Of a DNA stretch of 64,000 nucleotides, positions 1 to 12,544 are shown piece by piece. Made by a program: the position numbers and the translations under genes. This DNA is from Acidianus hospitalis (GTDB lineage: Archaea > Thermoproteota > Thermoprotei_A > Sulfolobales > Sulfolobaceae), in assembly GCA_046533895.1 (NCBI GenBank), contig JAWDOK010000002.1, positions 222,947-286,946 of the forward strand. The letters run 5' to 3'. Within the stretch, counting starts at the first letter, position 1. Every line of letters begins with the position of its first letter. The notes below the pieces were generated by a model that saw only the letters and a list, made by a program, of their open reading frames with translations, ran no database searches and was not told the DNA's origin.

Positions 1-369
1 AATTTTTTCCTCTACCCTTTCCTTTAATATTTCTGCAACTCTTTTATCTACTCCTATAGGCTTAGCAATAACAACTCTCACTTTTTTCTCATTTATCATT
101 GTTTCTCCTTTCTCGTCTAGTCCTAATAATTTTGGAATATCTCTATAGAAATGCATACCAGCAGCAAATAACAGAGGCACAGCAATTATTTGTGTAGCAC
201 CTTTATTTACTAGAATTTCTAACGATTCTCTGAGTGTAGGTTTATTAAATTCAAGAAAACCATATTCTACTAAGGGAAAATATTCTGATAGTAAATTTTT
301 ATAACCATCAGCTATATTTTTCCATTCCTCAACTCTACTACCATGCAAGACTAAAATTATACCGATCAT
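1..369 (-). CDS. cbiX: CbiX/SirB-type sirohydrochlorin chelatase, 3' end cut by the window
   Basis: The minus strand is open from an ATG at 369 to base 1, giving 123 codons and no stop, so the C-terminus lies outside the window. The N-terminus has the family pattern: a beta strand followed by LHGSR, with the metal-binding histidine at residue 9. It is followed by FLEFNKPTL and by IAVPLLFAAGMHFYRDIP, which supplies the second histidine. Small archaeal CbiX proteins insert Co2+ (or Fe2+/Ni2+ in related enzymes) into sirohydrochlorin in the cytoplasm. The metal used here cannot be read from this fragment. It is transcribed away from rps6e; the roughly 70-bp gap holds both promoters. Confidence 0.8.
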   Translation of the reverse strand, partial: MIGIILVLHGSRVEEWKNIADGYKNLLSEYFPLVEYGFLEFNKPTLRESLEILVNKGATQIIAVPLLFAAGMHFYRDIPKLLGLDEKGETMINEKKVRVVIAKPIGVDKRVAEILKERVEEKI

Positions 370-438
370 TTTAAGTTCTCTGGAGCTACGAGTTTATATA
401 CTTGTATCAGAATACCAAAATGAAAAGGTGGCATTTAA

Positions 439-1077
439 TTGCCGGACTTTAAGATTGTAATTTCAGATCCCGAAACCAAGCAATTAAAAATAATGAAAGT
501 AAAAGTAAAGGCAGACGAAAATGTAAAATCAATAGACGGAGAAAAAGATGGAAAAGCATTGCCTATAGCCAAATTAAATAGTAAGTTAAAGCAAGCACTT
601 AATCTGGATAAATTATTAACTCTGCAAATTGAGAAGCAAGAAGGAGACAAAAAAGTGAAAATAAAAGTACATTTCTTAGTGCAGGTTGATGACAGCTTAC
701 CAGACAATGAGGTGCATATAAGCAAGAATATTGCAGAAAAATTTGGTGCTGAAGACTTTGAGGCTTTAGCATATAGGACTAAAGCTTTTCAAATTTCTAT
801 CGATCAATCAAAATTAAACTTATTTGGAACTAAAATAGGGGATAAAATAAACTTAGTAATTAGTGATACACCATTTACATTAAAAATTACTGGAGGGTCA
901 GATAATACTGGCTTTGCAATGAGACCAGATATTTCTGGTCCCGCAAAGAGAAGAGTATTAGTTTCTGGTCCTCCGGGCTATATTCCACGCGAAGATGGTG
1001 AAAGAAAGAGAAAAATGCTAAGAGGAGATATAATAAGTAATGAAATTGTTCAGATAAATACTGTAATAGTAAGGTGA
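439..1077 (+). CDS. rps6e: 30S ribosomal protein S6e
   Basis: The 212-residue product matches archaeal S6e in length and in its conserved C-terminal half (GGSDNTGFAMRPDI, then GERKRKMLRGD and NEIVQINTVIV). It belongs to the small ribosomal subunit. The start is a TTG at 439, preceded by GGTGG at 427-431, which decides this start over internal ones. It heads a co-oriented run: the stop TGA at 1075-1077 lies inside the AGGTGA ribosome site of the aIF2 gamma gene 4 bases downstream, so the two are almost certainly translationally linked. Confidence 0.95.
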   Translation: MPDFKIVISDPETKQLKIMKVKVKADENVKSIDGEKDGKALPIAKLNSKLKQALNLDKLLTLQIEKQEGDKKVKIKVHFLVQVDDSLPDNEVHISKNIAEKFGAEDFEALAYRTKAFQISIDQSKLNLFGTKIGDKINLVISDTPFTLKITGGSDNTGFAMRPDISGPAKRRVLVSGPPGYIPREDGERKRKMLRGDIISNEIVQINTVIVR

Positions 1078-1081
1078 TTTT

Positions 1082-2329
1082 TTGTCCTGGCCAAAGGTCC
1101 AACCTGAAGTTAATATAGGTGTAGTAGGCCATGTAGATCATGGTAAGACTACGTTAGTTCAAGCTCTAACTGGAATATGGACGTCTAAACATTCTGAGGA
1201 ATTAAAAAGAGGAATGACTATAAAACTAGGATATGCTGAGGCAAGTTTTGGTATTTGTAAAAACTGTAAGAAACCTGACGCTTATGTTAACGAGGAATCG
1301 TGTAGGCAATGCGGAAGTGATGAAGAGCCAGAATTTTTAAGGAGGGTTTCGTTTCTCGATGCTCCAGGACATGAGATTTTAATGGCTACTATGCTATCTG
1401 GAACGGCTATCCTAGATGGTGCAATTCTAGTAGTTGCAGCTAATGAACCATTTCCTCAACCTCAAACTAGGGAACATTTTGTAGCTTTAGGTATAGTAGG
1501 AATAAAAAATCTAGTTATAGTACAAAATAAAATCGATGTAGTAACTAGAGATCAAGCAATAGCGCAATATAAGCAAATTACTGAGTTCATAAAAGGAACT
1601 TGGGCAGAAGGATCGCCTATAATTCCTGTTAGTGCACTTCATAAGATAAATATTGATGCGTTAATAGAGGCTATAGAAGAAAGAATTCCTACGCCAAAGA
1701 GAGATTTAACTAAAACACCTATAATGTTAGTAGTGAGAAGTTTTGACGTAAATAAGCCAGGAACCACCTTTGATAAACTAGTTGGAGGAGTAGTAGGAGG
1801 AAGTATAATTCAAGGTAAATTCTCTATAGGTCAAGAAATAAAGATTTTACCTGGAATTAGAGTTGAAGATAAAGGTAAAGTAACTTACGAACCAATTTAT
1901 ACTAAGATATCATCGCTTAGATTTGGAGATCTAGAAGTGAACGAGGCCAAACCTGGCGGTCTAGTGGCAGTAGGAACTTATTTAGATCCCTCAGTAACTA
2001 AAGCTGATAGCCTAATGGGTAATATGGTAACAGATGCAAAGGCGGATATTCCGGTTTTATGGAATATTAGAGTTGAATATAATTTACTTGAAAGAGTGGT
2101 AGGTAGTAAGGATCTTGTTAAAGTAGAACCTATAAGAAATAAAGAAGTATTAATGATAACAGTCGGGTCTGCTACCACGCTAGGTACGGTAACTCATGCC
2201 AAATCTAATGAAATAGAACTTGAACTTAAGAAACCAATTCCTGTTTGGGAGAATAATTTAAGATTAGTTATAAGTAGACAAGTAGGAGGAAGATGGAGAT
2301 TAGTAGGATGGGGGCAAATAAAAATTTAG
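1082..2329 (+). CDS. eif2g: translation initiation factor aIF2 subunit gamma
   Basis: This 415-residue GTPase brings initiator Met-tRNA to the small subunit as part of the aIF2 alpha-beta-gamma heterotrimer. Visible motifs are the P-loop GHVDHGKT (residues 16-23), DAPGHE (switch II) and NKID. A zinc knuckle (CKNC...CRQC, about residues 59-78) sits in the G domain, as in archaeal and eukaryotic gamma subunits. Beta-barrel domains II and III follow, with GGSIIQGKFSIGQEI. The start is a TTG at 1082, just after AGGTGA at 1071-1076. The alpha and beta subunits are not in the window. Confidence 0.96.
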   Translation: MSWPKVQPEVNIGVVGHVDHGKTTLVQALTGIWTSKHSEELKRGMTIKLGYAEASFGICKNCKKPDAYVNEESCRQCGSDEEPEFLRRVSFLDAPGHEILMATMLSGTAILDGAILVVAANEPFPQPQTREHFVALGIVGIKNLVIVQNKIDVVTRDQAIAQYKQITEFIKGTWAEGSPIIPVSALHKINIDALIEAIEERIPTPKRDLTKTPIMLVVRSFDVNKPGTTFDKLVGGVVGGSIIQGKFSIGQEIKILPGIRVEDKGKVTYEPIYTKISSLRFGDLEVNEAKPGGLVAVGTYLDPSVTKADSLMGNMVTDAKADIPVLWNIRVEYNLLERVVGSKDLVKVEPIRNKEVLMITVGSATTLGTVTHAKSNEIELELKKPIPVWENNLRLVISRQVGGRWRLVGWGQIKI

Positions 2330-2730
2330 GTATCCTAGTTGATACCAATATTTTACTTTACGTGTACGATAGAGTAGATCCTTTTAATTTGGTAATAGAA
2401 TACCTTGATTATAAACCAGTATTCTATATTCATAAAGCAGTTTTTCATGAATTGGAAATTTTGAGATCTAGGTACTCTAGATCTTCTTCATATATGTCAA
2501 GAATAAATATTGCATTAATTTATCTAGAAAAATATAAGAATTATTGGAAACTTATAGGCGATGAGATTGATAAACCTACTGACGATATTCTTATTGATTG
2601 TGCTAAAAGGAATAAATTACTTATTTTTACAAATGATAAGGAATTGAAACAAAAGGCATTAAAAAACAATGTAGGAATAATTTTTTTAGCAAGTAAAGGT
2701 AAAATTATAAAATCGCTCTTTCCTATCTAA
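2293..2730 (+). CDS. PIN-domain protein, Fcf1/VapC9-like putative ribonuclease
   Basis: Up to 145 residues with a single PIN fold. The first acidic residue is in GILVDTNILLYVYD, the middle Glu in HELEIL, and the C-terminal acids in TDDILIDCA and FTNDKEL. Together these form the usual four-acid metal site of PIN nucleases. It overlaps the aIF2 gamma gene by 37 bases; an alternative ATG at 2308 reduces this to 22. Its stable place between aIF2 gamma and Rpo7, with no antitoxin gene beside it, fits a housekeeping RNA-processing nuclease (Fcf1-like) better than a toxin. That role is inference. Confidence 0.82.
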   Translation: MEISRMGANKNLGILVDTNILLYVYDRVDPFNLVIEYLDYKPVFYIHKAVFHELEILRSRYSRSSSYMSRINIALIYLEKYKNYWKLIGDEIDKPTDDILIDCAKRNKLLIFTNDKELKQKALKNNVGIIFLASKGKIIKSLFPI

Positions 2731-2742
2731 CTGTTGATTATT

Positions 2743-3270
2743 ATGTTTAAAATTATTAAAGCTAAAGGAGTTGTAAGAATACCGCCAGAATATTTTGGCG
2801 AAGAATTAGATAAGATTGCCCTTGAAATCTTGAAGTCTGAATATCAAGATAAAATCTTTAAAGATTTGGGTTTAGTTCTTGGAGTGTTGTCGGCTAAAGC
2901 TAGTGAAGAAGGTCAAATAATTTTTGGAGATGGAGCGACATATCATGAAGTTGAGTTTGAATTATTGGCGTACGTTCCAGCTTTACAAGAAGTAGTTGAA
3001 GGAACAGTGGCAGAAGTCGATAATTATGGAATTTATGTAAATCTAGGTCCAATGGATGGATTAGTACATATATCTCAAATAGCCGACGATACTTTTAAGT
3101 TCGATTCAACAAGAGGAGTTTTAATTGGCGAGAAAAGTAAGAAGGTTCTGCAGAAAGGAGATTTAGTTAGGGCAAGAATAGTAACTGTTTCTGCTGTATC
3201 CTCTTCAGGCAAATTGCCTAGGATAGGTTTAACTATGAAACAACCTACATTAGGTAAGTTAAATAAGTGA
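2743..3270 (+). CDS. rpo7: RNA polymerase subunit Rpo7 (RpoE')
   Basis: Stalk subunit of archaeal RNA polymerase, about 176 residues; it pairs with Rpo4 and binds nascent RNA. The N-terminal half has the RNP-like fold, with LGLVLGVL and GDGATYHEVEFELL. The C-terminal half is an S1/OB fold (VEGTVAEVDNYGIYVNLGPM, then DGLVHISQI). The ATG at 2743 (MFKIIKAKG) matches the N-terminus of homologues. An in-frame TTG at 2734 would add only three residues. It is followed 6 bases later by Spt4, the usual pairing. Confidence 0.95.
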   Translation: MFKIIKAKGVVRIPPEYFGEELDKIALEILKSEYQDKIFKDLGLVLGVLSAKASEEGQIIFGDGATYHEVEFELLAYVPALQEVVEGTVAEVDNYGIYVNLGPMDGLVHISQIADDTFKFDSTRGVLIGEKSKKVLQKGDLVRARIVTVSAVSSSGKLPRIGLTMKQPTLGKLNK

Positions 3271-3276
3271 TGGAAA

Positions 3277-3477
3277 ATGCCTAAATCATCAATTTTTAAA
3301 GCTTGCAGAAATTGTAAGGCATTAGTTTTGCCAGACCAAGACGTATGTCCAATATGCGGAGGTACGAGCTTTACTGAGGATTGGGAAGGGATGGTTATAA
3401 TATTGAATGAGAATTCTGAATTAGGGAACTTAATAGGTGCAAAGAAACCTTGGAGATACGCGATAAATATAAAGTAG
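3277..3477 (+). CDS. spt4: transcription elongation factor Spt4 (RpoE'')
   Basis: A 66-residue zinc-ribbon protein with CRNC (residues 10-13) and CPIC (27-30), then GGTSFTEDWEGMVIIL, the region that contacts the NGN domain of Spt5. Spt4 and Spt5 form the processivity clamp on RNA polymerase. It begins at ATG 3277, directly after rpo7, and its 3' end overlaps the next gene by 28 bases. Spt5 is not encoded here. Confidence 0.93.
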   Translation: MPKSSIFKACRNCKALVLPDQDVCPICGGTSFTEDWEGMVIILNENSELGNLIGAKKPWRYAINIK

Positions 3478-3974
3478 ATTTATGTTTTTATTTACCAAAG
3501 GAAGTTAGAAAAGAACTTTCAAGACCATATGGTATTCTTTTTAAATCTACTGAAAAGCTCCTAAAATATGCAGATAATTTTGAAAGAATAATTACTGTAG
3601 GAGACGTTGTTACTCAAGAGTTATTAAAGAACAATAGAAGAGTATTTCTATCTATAGTAGACGGTAAGACTAAAAGGAATATAAAATTGCATATGAGATT
3701 TTCGAATTATATTATGGTAAAAAATGAGCCTGCTATAATAAGGCTTTCAGCGATGTCTTATATTAAGGCTGCATTAAATTCTTCATTCAGTTCTGTAATT
3801 TATGTTGATGGAGAAGAAGATTTGCTGGTAATTCCTGCAACTCTATATGGAAGGGATGGAGATTTAGTTATTTACGGTCAACCTAATGCAGGAGCAGTCG
3901 CATTAGAGGTTTGTGAAGCAACAAAGTGGAGAGTTAATGACATATTTTCTAAATTTAATGTAAAAAAATGTTGA
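3450..3974 (+). CDS. GTP-dependent dephospho-CoA kinase (DUF359 family)
   Basis: The 174-residue product has the DUF359 signature DGEEDLLVIPA followed by DLVIYGQPNAG (about residues 120-150), and an upstream ITVGDVVT. The family was identified as the archaeal enzyme for the last step of CoA synthesis, phosphorylating dephospho-CoA with GTP in place of bacterial CoaE. The start appears to be a TTG at 3450 inside spt4, so translation is probably coupled. CoaBC, an earlier CoA step, is encoded at 52855-54087. The stop codon is directly followed by the D box of an antisense C/D sRNA. Confidence 0.85.
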   Translation: MEIRDKYKVDLCFYLPKEVRKELSRPYGILFKSTEKLLKYADNFERIITVGDVVTQELLKNNRRVFLSIVDGKTKRNIKLHMRFSNYIMVKNEPAIIRLSAMSYIKAALNSSFSSVIYVDGEEDLLVIPATLYGRDGDLVIYGQPNAGAVALEVCEATKWRVNDIFSKFNVKKC

Positions 3975-4026
3975 TCAGCCCTGCGCGGGTTCTTCACCTA
4001 TCAGCCCTTTCGAGCTTCTTCATGCG
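3972..4026 (-). ncRNA. C/D-box sRNA (2'-O-methylation guide), double-guide architecture
   Basis: Read on the minus strand: C box ATGAAGA (4023-4017), 12-nt guide (4016-4005), D' box CTGA (4004-4001), 3-nt linker, C' box GTGAAGA (3997-3991), 12-nt guide (3990-3979), D box CTGA (3978-3975). The 12/3/12 symmetry and two perfect CTGA boxes are what archaeal sRNAs bound by L7Ae, Nop5 and fibrillarin show. Guide sequences are AGCTCGAAAGGG (D') and ACCCGCGCAGGG (D). By the N+5 rule they would direct methylation at the U in CCCUU of the D' target and the G in CCCUG of the D target. It fills the gap between two convergent genes, and its C box includes the apgM stop codon TGA. Targets are not identified. 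Confidence 0.85.
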
Positions 4027-5267
4027 CCATATTTTGTTGCTCTATTGGAATAATTAAGTAATAAGTTCATTACATCTAGTCCTATTATCTTGAGACTTCC
4101 TTTTCTAGCTTCTCTTTCGTTAAAGTCACTTACGTTATCTGGAATTATATTGTCTGGAACATAAAGGAGAACTGGAACTGGATCTCCAGAGTGTTCTTTA
4201 AGTTCTACCGGTGTAGCATGATCCCCAGTGAACATTATTACTATTTCTCTTCCTACATTATTTAATATCTTCCCTATTATATAATCCATTTTCTCGATTG
4301 CCTTAACTTTTTCTTCAGTTTTTCCATCATGAGATGCGGCATCTGTAGCTTTTACGTGCAAGAAAACGAAGTCATACTTATCATCTTTAAGGAGTTCTAT
4401 AACCTTATCTGCCTTAGCATCATAATTTGTATCTATACCTCCAGTTGCACCCTTTGGAGTAAACACGTCCATCCCTATTGCTTTACATACGCCTTTTATA
4501 AGAGCAGTAGCCGATACTGCTCCTCCTTTTAGTCCAGTATAATTATATAACTTAGGTAATTCAACAAACTTTGACGCGCCCCTTAATAATATTATATTAG
4601 CAGGAGGTTCTCCTCTTTCAATTCTATTCTTGTTATAGATAGAAGTTGATAACACGTCATAAATTCTTTTTGTTAAATTATTCACAATTTCTGCCGTTCT
4701 TCTTGCACTTATTGAATTATCTAAAGGGATAGATTCTTTAATCTTACGCCCTACTTCGTGAGGATCTGTGTCAGAAATCTTATCACTAAGATCCTTTCCT
4801 GAGAGTACTACAGCAACTCTATGTTCCGTGGCTTTATAAAAAGTAACTTTAACTCCATCTATTTCTCCTATTTTCTGATTTAACTCATTTACTAGTTGTT
4901 CACCTTCATCAATCTTTCTACCTGCTCTTCTATCTGTTACGTTCATGTTTTCATCGACTGTTGCAAAATTTCCTCTAAACGCTATATCTCCTTCAGTAAG
5001 ATAAGCTCCAGTACCTAATGCCTCAAGAGCACCTCTGCCTCTATAATATCTATGAGGATCTACGCCGAATATTGCCATGTGTGAGGTATCGCTACCTGCT
5101 ACTATTCCAGGTCCTATGGGATCCATTAGACCTACTAGTGAAGATTTAAGTAACTCCTTTATGTTAGGCTTATCTGCAACTTCCAAAGGCGTTTTATTGT
5201 CTAGCGATTTAACTTGCCTATCTCCTAACCCATCAGCAATAATTAAAAGTATTTTATATTTTTTCAT
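4020..5267 (-). CDS. apgM: 2,3-bisphosphoglycerate-independent phosphoglycerate mutase, archaeal type
   Basis: This 415-residue member of the alkaline-phosphatase superfamily interconverts 3- and 2-phosphoglycerate in glycolysis and gluconeogenesis. Visible metal and active-site motifs are IADGLGD (N-terminus), GSDTSHMAIFG carrying the catalytic serine, the GRGALEALG segment, FLHVKATDAASHDG, and MFTGDHATP near the C-terminus. The start ATG at 5267 overlaps the cdc48 stop by 4 bases (ATGA), so it is the second gene of a cdc48-apgM operon. Its stop TGA (4022-4020) forms part of the C box of the downstream sRNA. Confidence 0.95.
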   Translation of the reverse strand: MKKYKILLIIADGLGDRQVKSLDNKTPLEVADKPNIKELLKSSLVGLMDPIGPGIVAGSDTSHMAIFGVDPHRYYRGRGALEALGTGAYLTEGDIAFRGNFATVDENMNVTDRRAGRKIDEGEQLVNELNQKIGEIDGVKVTFYKATEHRVAVVLSGKDLSDKISDTDPHEVGRKIKESIPLDNSISARRTAEIVNNLTKRIYDVLSTSIYNKNRIERGEPPANIILLRGASKFVELPKLYNYTGLKGGAVSATALIKGVCKAIGMDVFTPKGATGGIDTNYDAKADKVIELLKDDKYDFVFLHVKATDAASHDGKTEEKVKAIEKMDYIIGKILNNVGREIVIMFTGDHATPVELKEHSGDPVPVLLYVPDNIIPDNVSDFNEREARKGSLKIIGLDVMNLLLNYSNRATKYGA

Positions 5268-7561
5268 ACTACAGCACTCCTCTTTAATTCCTTAGCAAGT
5301 CTTTCATATCTTTCAATATCTGCCTTAGTTATGCTTGGAGAAACTATTTTTAGAGCCTCTTCAAAGTGTTTCATTGAGACTTTACCACTAAAGTTGTTCA
5401 TACAATTTCTCATTTCCTTATTATAACATTCTTCTACAAATTTGCCATCCTTTGTGCAGGCTTCTCTTGATTTTTGTTCGCATACTGCAGATACTTCACG
5501 TAACATAAGCATTGTTGCCTCTCTTACTACTGCCTCTAAATCGGCTCCAGTATATCCCTCAGTTTTTTCGGCTATCGTCTCTAAGTTAACATCCTCAGCT
5601 AATGGTACATTTCTAGTATGAACTTTAAGTATCTCTAATCTAGCTATTTTATCTGGTGGAGGAACGTATATAAGTCTATCAAATCTTCCTGGTCTTAATA
5701 AAGCAGGGTCTAATATATCCGGTCTATTAGTTGCTGCTATAACTACGACTTTATTTAAGGGTGTAATTCCATCCATTTCTGCTAATAATTGATTAACGAT
5801 TCTTTCTGTTACGCCGCTATCATGAGCAAAACCTCTCATGGGTGCTATAGAATCTATCTCATCAAAGAATATTACTGTTGGGGCTGTTTGCCTTGCTCTT
5901 CTGAAGATCTCTCTTATCGCCTTCTCGCTTTCTCCTACCCATTTTGATAATACTTCTGGACCTCTTACTGCAATGAAGTTTGCTCCACTCTCAGTCGCTA
6001 CAGCCTTAGCTAACATTGTTTTTCCAGTACCAGGTGGACCAAATAATAGAACTCCTTTAGGAGCCCTAATTCCAGATTTAGTAAAAACGTCTGGGAACTT
6101 TATTTGCCATTCTATGGCCTCTCTTAATTGTTGTTTAACGTCTTCTAACCCTCCTATATCGCTCCATCTAACCTTTGGTACTTCAACATATACTTCTCTA
6201 AGTAAGGTTGGCTGTATTGATTTCATTGCTTCTAGAAAGTCATTCATCGTAACTTTCAATTCCTTTAATAGTTCTGCAGGAATTTGTCCTTGATTTAGAT
6301 TCACTTTAGTGGTAGCTAGAAATCTTCTTAATGCTACCATTGCGGCCTCTTTAGCTAAAGCCGCTAAATCTGCTCCAGTATAACCATTAGTCATTTCTGC
6401 TATATCATCAAGATTTACGTCATCTGAAAGAGGCATACTCCTAGTGTGAACTTGTAATATCTCTTTTCTAGCTTTTGTATCTGGCGGCCTTATTTCTATT
6501 TCTCTATCAAATCTTCCTGGCCTTCTTAATGCAGGATCTATAGCGTCCGGTCTATTAGTCGCACCAATAACTATTATTTTTCCTCTCCCTTTAATTCCGT
6601 CCATTAAAGTTAGTAACTGTGCAACTACTCTTTTCTCAACTTCCCCTGTTACTTCTTCTCTTTTAGGAGCTATTGCATCTATTTCGTCAATGAAAATTAT
6701 TGATGGAGCATTCTTATTTGCTTCGTCAAATATTTGCCTAAGTCTTTCTTCGCTCTCACCGTAAAACTTGCTCATTATTTCTGGCCCATTTATTGAAATA
6801 AAGTATGCCCCTATTTCATTAGCTAAAGCTCTAGCAAGCAATGTTTTTCCAACTCCTGGAGGCCCATAAAGTAGTATTCCTTTAGGCGGTTCTATTCCTA
6901 AACGCTGGAATAATTCTGGATATTTCATAGGTAATTCAACAATTTCTCTGATTCTTTCCTTTACATCTTCTAAATCACCTATATCTTCCCATGTAACTTT
7001 AGCGTATGTAGTTTCAGCTTTGACTGGCTCTTCCTTAATGACTAGTTGAGTTTCGGAACTTACGAATACGTAATTGCTTGGCTGTGTATTTACTACTACA
7101 AGTTCTATTACACCAGTGTAAATTGGTATAGGGATTGTATCTCCAAGTTCTATTACACCAGTGTAATTTGATATAGGGATTGTATCTCCTTTAACTAATG
7201 GCTTATACATGAGTTGATCCTTTACGTGGTCAACAAAACCTTTATCAAATCTTATTGGCCGTGTAGGTGCTAATACTATTTTAGTAGCTTTATTTACCGT
7301 AGCTTTTCTTATTTCAACTTCATCTCCTATGCTAGCTCCTATTGCTTTCCTTATGTAACCATCAATTCTTATTTCATCGTCACTAACATCATAAGCAGGC
7401 ATTGCTTGAACCAAAGAAGAACCTGAGGGCCCAATTATCTCTAAATAATCTCCAGCATCTATTTTTAATTTTGACATTAAATTTTCTGATAATCTGCCTA
7501 TTTTTCTTCCTACATCTCTTTGTCTAGCCTCAGATACTTTAAGCTTAATTGGAGCCGACAT
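5264..7561 (-). CDS. cdc48: Cdc48/VAT-type AAA+ ATPase
   Basis: A double-AAA unfoldase of about 765 residues that feeds proteins to the archaeal proteasome. It has an N-domain (residues 1-about 200), then D1 with GPPGVGKT and FIDEIDAI, then D2 with GPPGTGKT and FFDEIDSI. Each AAA module has its arginine-finger region and ATNRPD sensor 1. The ATG at 7561 sits about 25 bp from a TATA box, so it is preferred over the TTG one codon upstream. The N-domain carries an unusual in-frame 45-bp tandem duplication (residues 125-139 and 140-154), described separately. It shares a bidirectional promoter with reverse gyrase. Confidence 0.95.
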   Translation of the reverse strand: MSAPIKLKVSEARQRDVGRKIGRLSENLMSKLKIDAGDYLEIIGPSGSSLVQAMPAYDVSDDEIRIDGYIRKAIGASIGDEVEIRKATVNKATKIVLAPTRPIRFDKGFVDHVKDQLMYKPLVKGDTIPISNYTGVIELGDTIPIPIYTGVIELVVVNTQPSNYVFVSSETQLVIKEEPVKAETTYAKVTWEDIGDLEDVKERIREIVELPMKYPELFQRLGIEPPKGILLYGPPGVGKTLLARALANEIGAYFISINGPEIMSKFYGESEERLRQIFDEANKNAPSIIFIDEIDAIAPKREEVTGEVEKRVVAQLLTLMDGIKGRGKIIVIGATNRPDAIDPALRRPGRFDREIEIRPPDTKARKEILQVHTRSMPLSDDVNLDDIAEMTNGYTGADLAALAKEAAMVALRRFLATTKVNLNQGQIPAELLKELKVTMNDFLEAMKSIQPTLLREVYVEVPKVRWSDIGGLEDVKQQLREAIEWQIKFPDVFTKSGIRAPKGVLLFGPPGTGKTMLAKAVATESGANFIAVRGPEVLSKWVGESEKAIREIFRRARQTAPTVIFFDEIDSIAPMRGFAHDSGVTERIVNQLLAEMDGITPLNKVVVIAATNRPDILDPALLRPGRFDRLIYVPPPDKIARLEILKVHTRNVPLAEDVNLETIAEKTEGYTGADLEAVVREATMLMLREVSAVCEQKSREACTKDGKFVEECYNKEMRNCMNNFSGKVSMKHFEEALKIVSPSITKADIERYERLAKELKRSAVV
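7100..7189. repeat. 45-bp in-frame tandem duplication inside cdc48
   Basis: Copies 7100-7144 and 7145-7189 differ at only two of 45 positions. On the coding strand they give GDTIPISNYTGVIEL followed directly by GDTIPIPIYTGVIEL. Other Cdc48/VAT N-domains have a single copy of this strand-turn-strand element, so this looks like a recent slippage or recombination event. The frame is kept and the gene is otherwise intact. The second copy (PIYTGVIEL) looks closest to the family form. Confidence 0.93.
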
Positions 7562-7572
7562 CAATATGCTAT

Positions 7573-7590
7573 AGCTAAACCTTTTAAATA
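7573..7590. promoter_or_regulatory. shared bidirectional TATA promoter (cdc48 / reverse gyrase)
   Basis: The only TATA-like element in the 52-bp divergent gap is CCTTTTAAATA, with the self-complementary core TTTAAA at 7583-7588. Its centre is about 25 bp from the cdc48 ATG (7561) and about 28 bp from the reverse gyrase ATG (7614). Both distances match the TATA-to-start spacing in archaea, so both mRNAs would be leaderless. TAGCTAAA at 7572-7579 could be a BRE-like flank on one side. Confidence 0.65.
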
Positions 7591-7613
7591 AGTCTTATTC
7601 AGAATCACTAGTA

Positions 7614-12167
<4,554 letters not shown>

Positions 12168-12184
<17 letters not shown>

Positions 12185-12497
12185 TATATACTGCAGTTCT
12201 CCTATTTCTAAATACTTCTTTTATTACTCCTTGAGCATTTAAGTCCTTCAAAATACGTTTTGCAACGCTTAGTGTTATGTTAGTTTTTGTTGCTAATTCA
12301 TAAGGTGTTATCAATTTTTCTCTTTTTATTTCTTCTTGGATTTTCTTAATCATTTCATCAGAAATTTGAATATTCTTTGATATAACTTCACTACCGGTTT
12401 TACTTATCTTCTTTTTACCTTTCTGCTGTTGTTCTTCTTGTTGTCTCTTTAACCTTTTTTCAATGTTACTAATAGGTTTTTTTGATACTCCACCCAT
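12168..12497 (-). CDS. rps25e: 30S ribosomal protein S25e
   Basis: The 109-residue product has a lysine/glutamine-rich N-terminal extension (about residues 1-45). A winged-helix domain typical of S25e follows, with LITPYELATKTNI, SVAKRILKDLNAQGVI and RRTAVYI at the end. Some archaeal S25e paralogues act as DNA-binding regulators, but length and basic tail fit the ribosomal protein. The ATG at 12497 is preceded by AGGTG at a short distance, and TTATAA at 12532-12537 would give a leader of about 11 nt. It is divergent from the TrmB-type regulator. Confidence 0.88.
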
Positions 12498-12544
12498 TTA
12501 GCACACCTATTAATCTTTAATGCAAATAGGCTTATAATAATTTA

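Noticed and set aside
2293..2730. VapC toxin of a toxin-antitoxin pair
   Set aside because: No small antitoxin gene precedes it, and its place among core translation and transcription genes fits an Fcf1-like housekeeping nuclease better.
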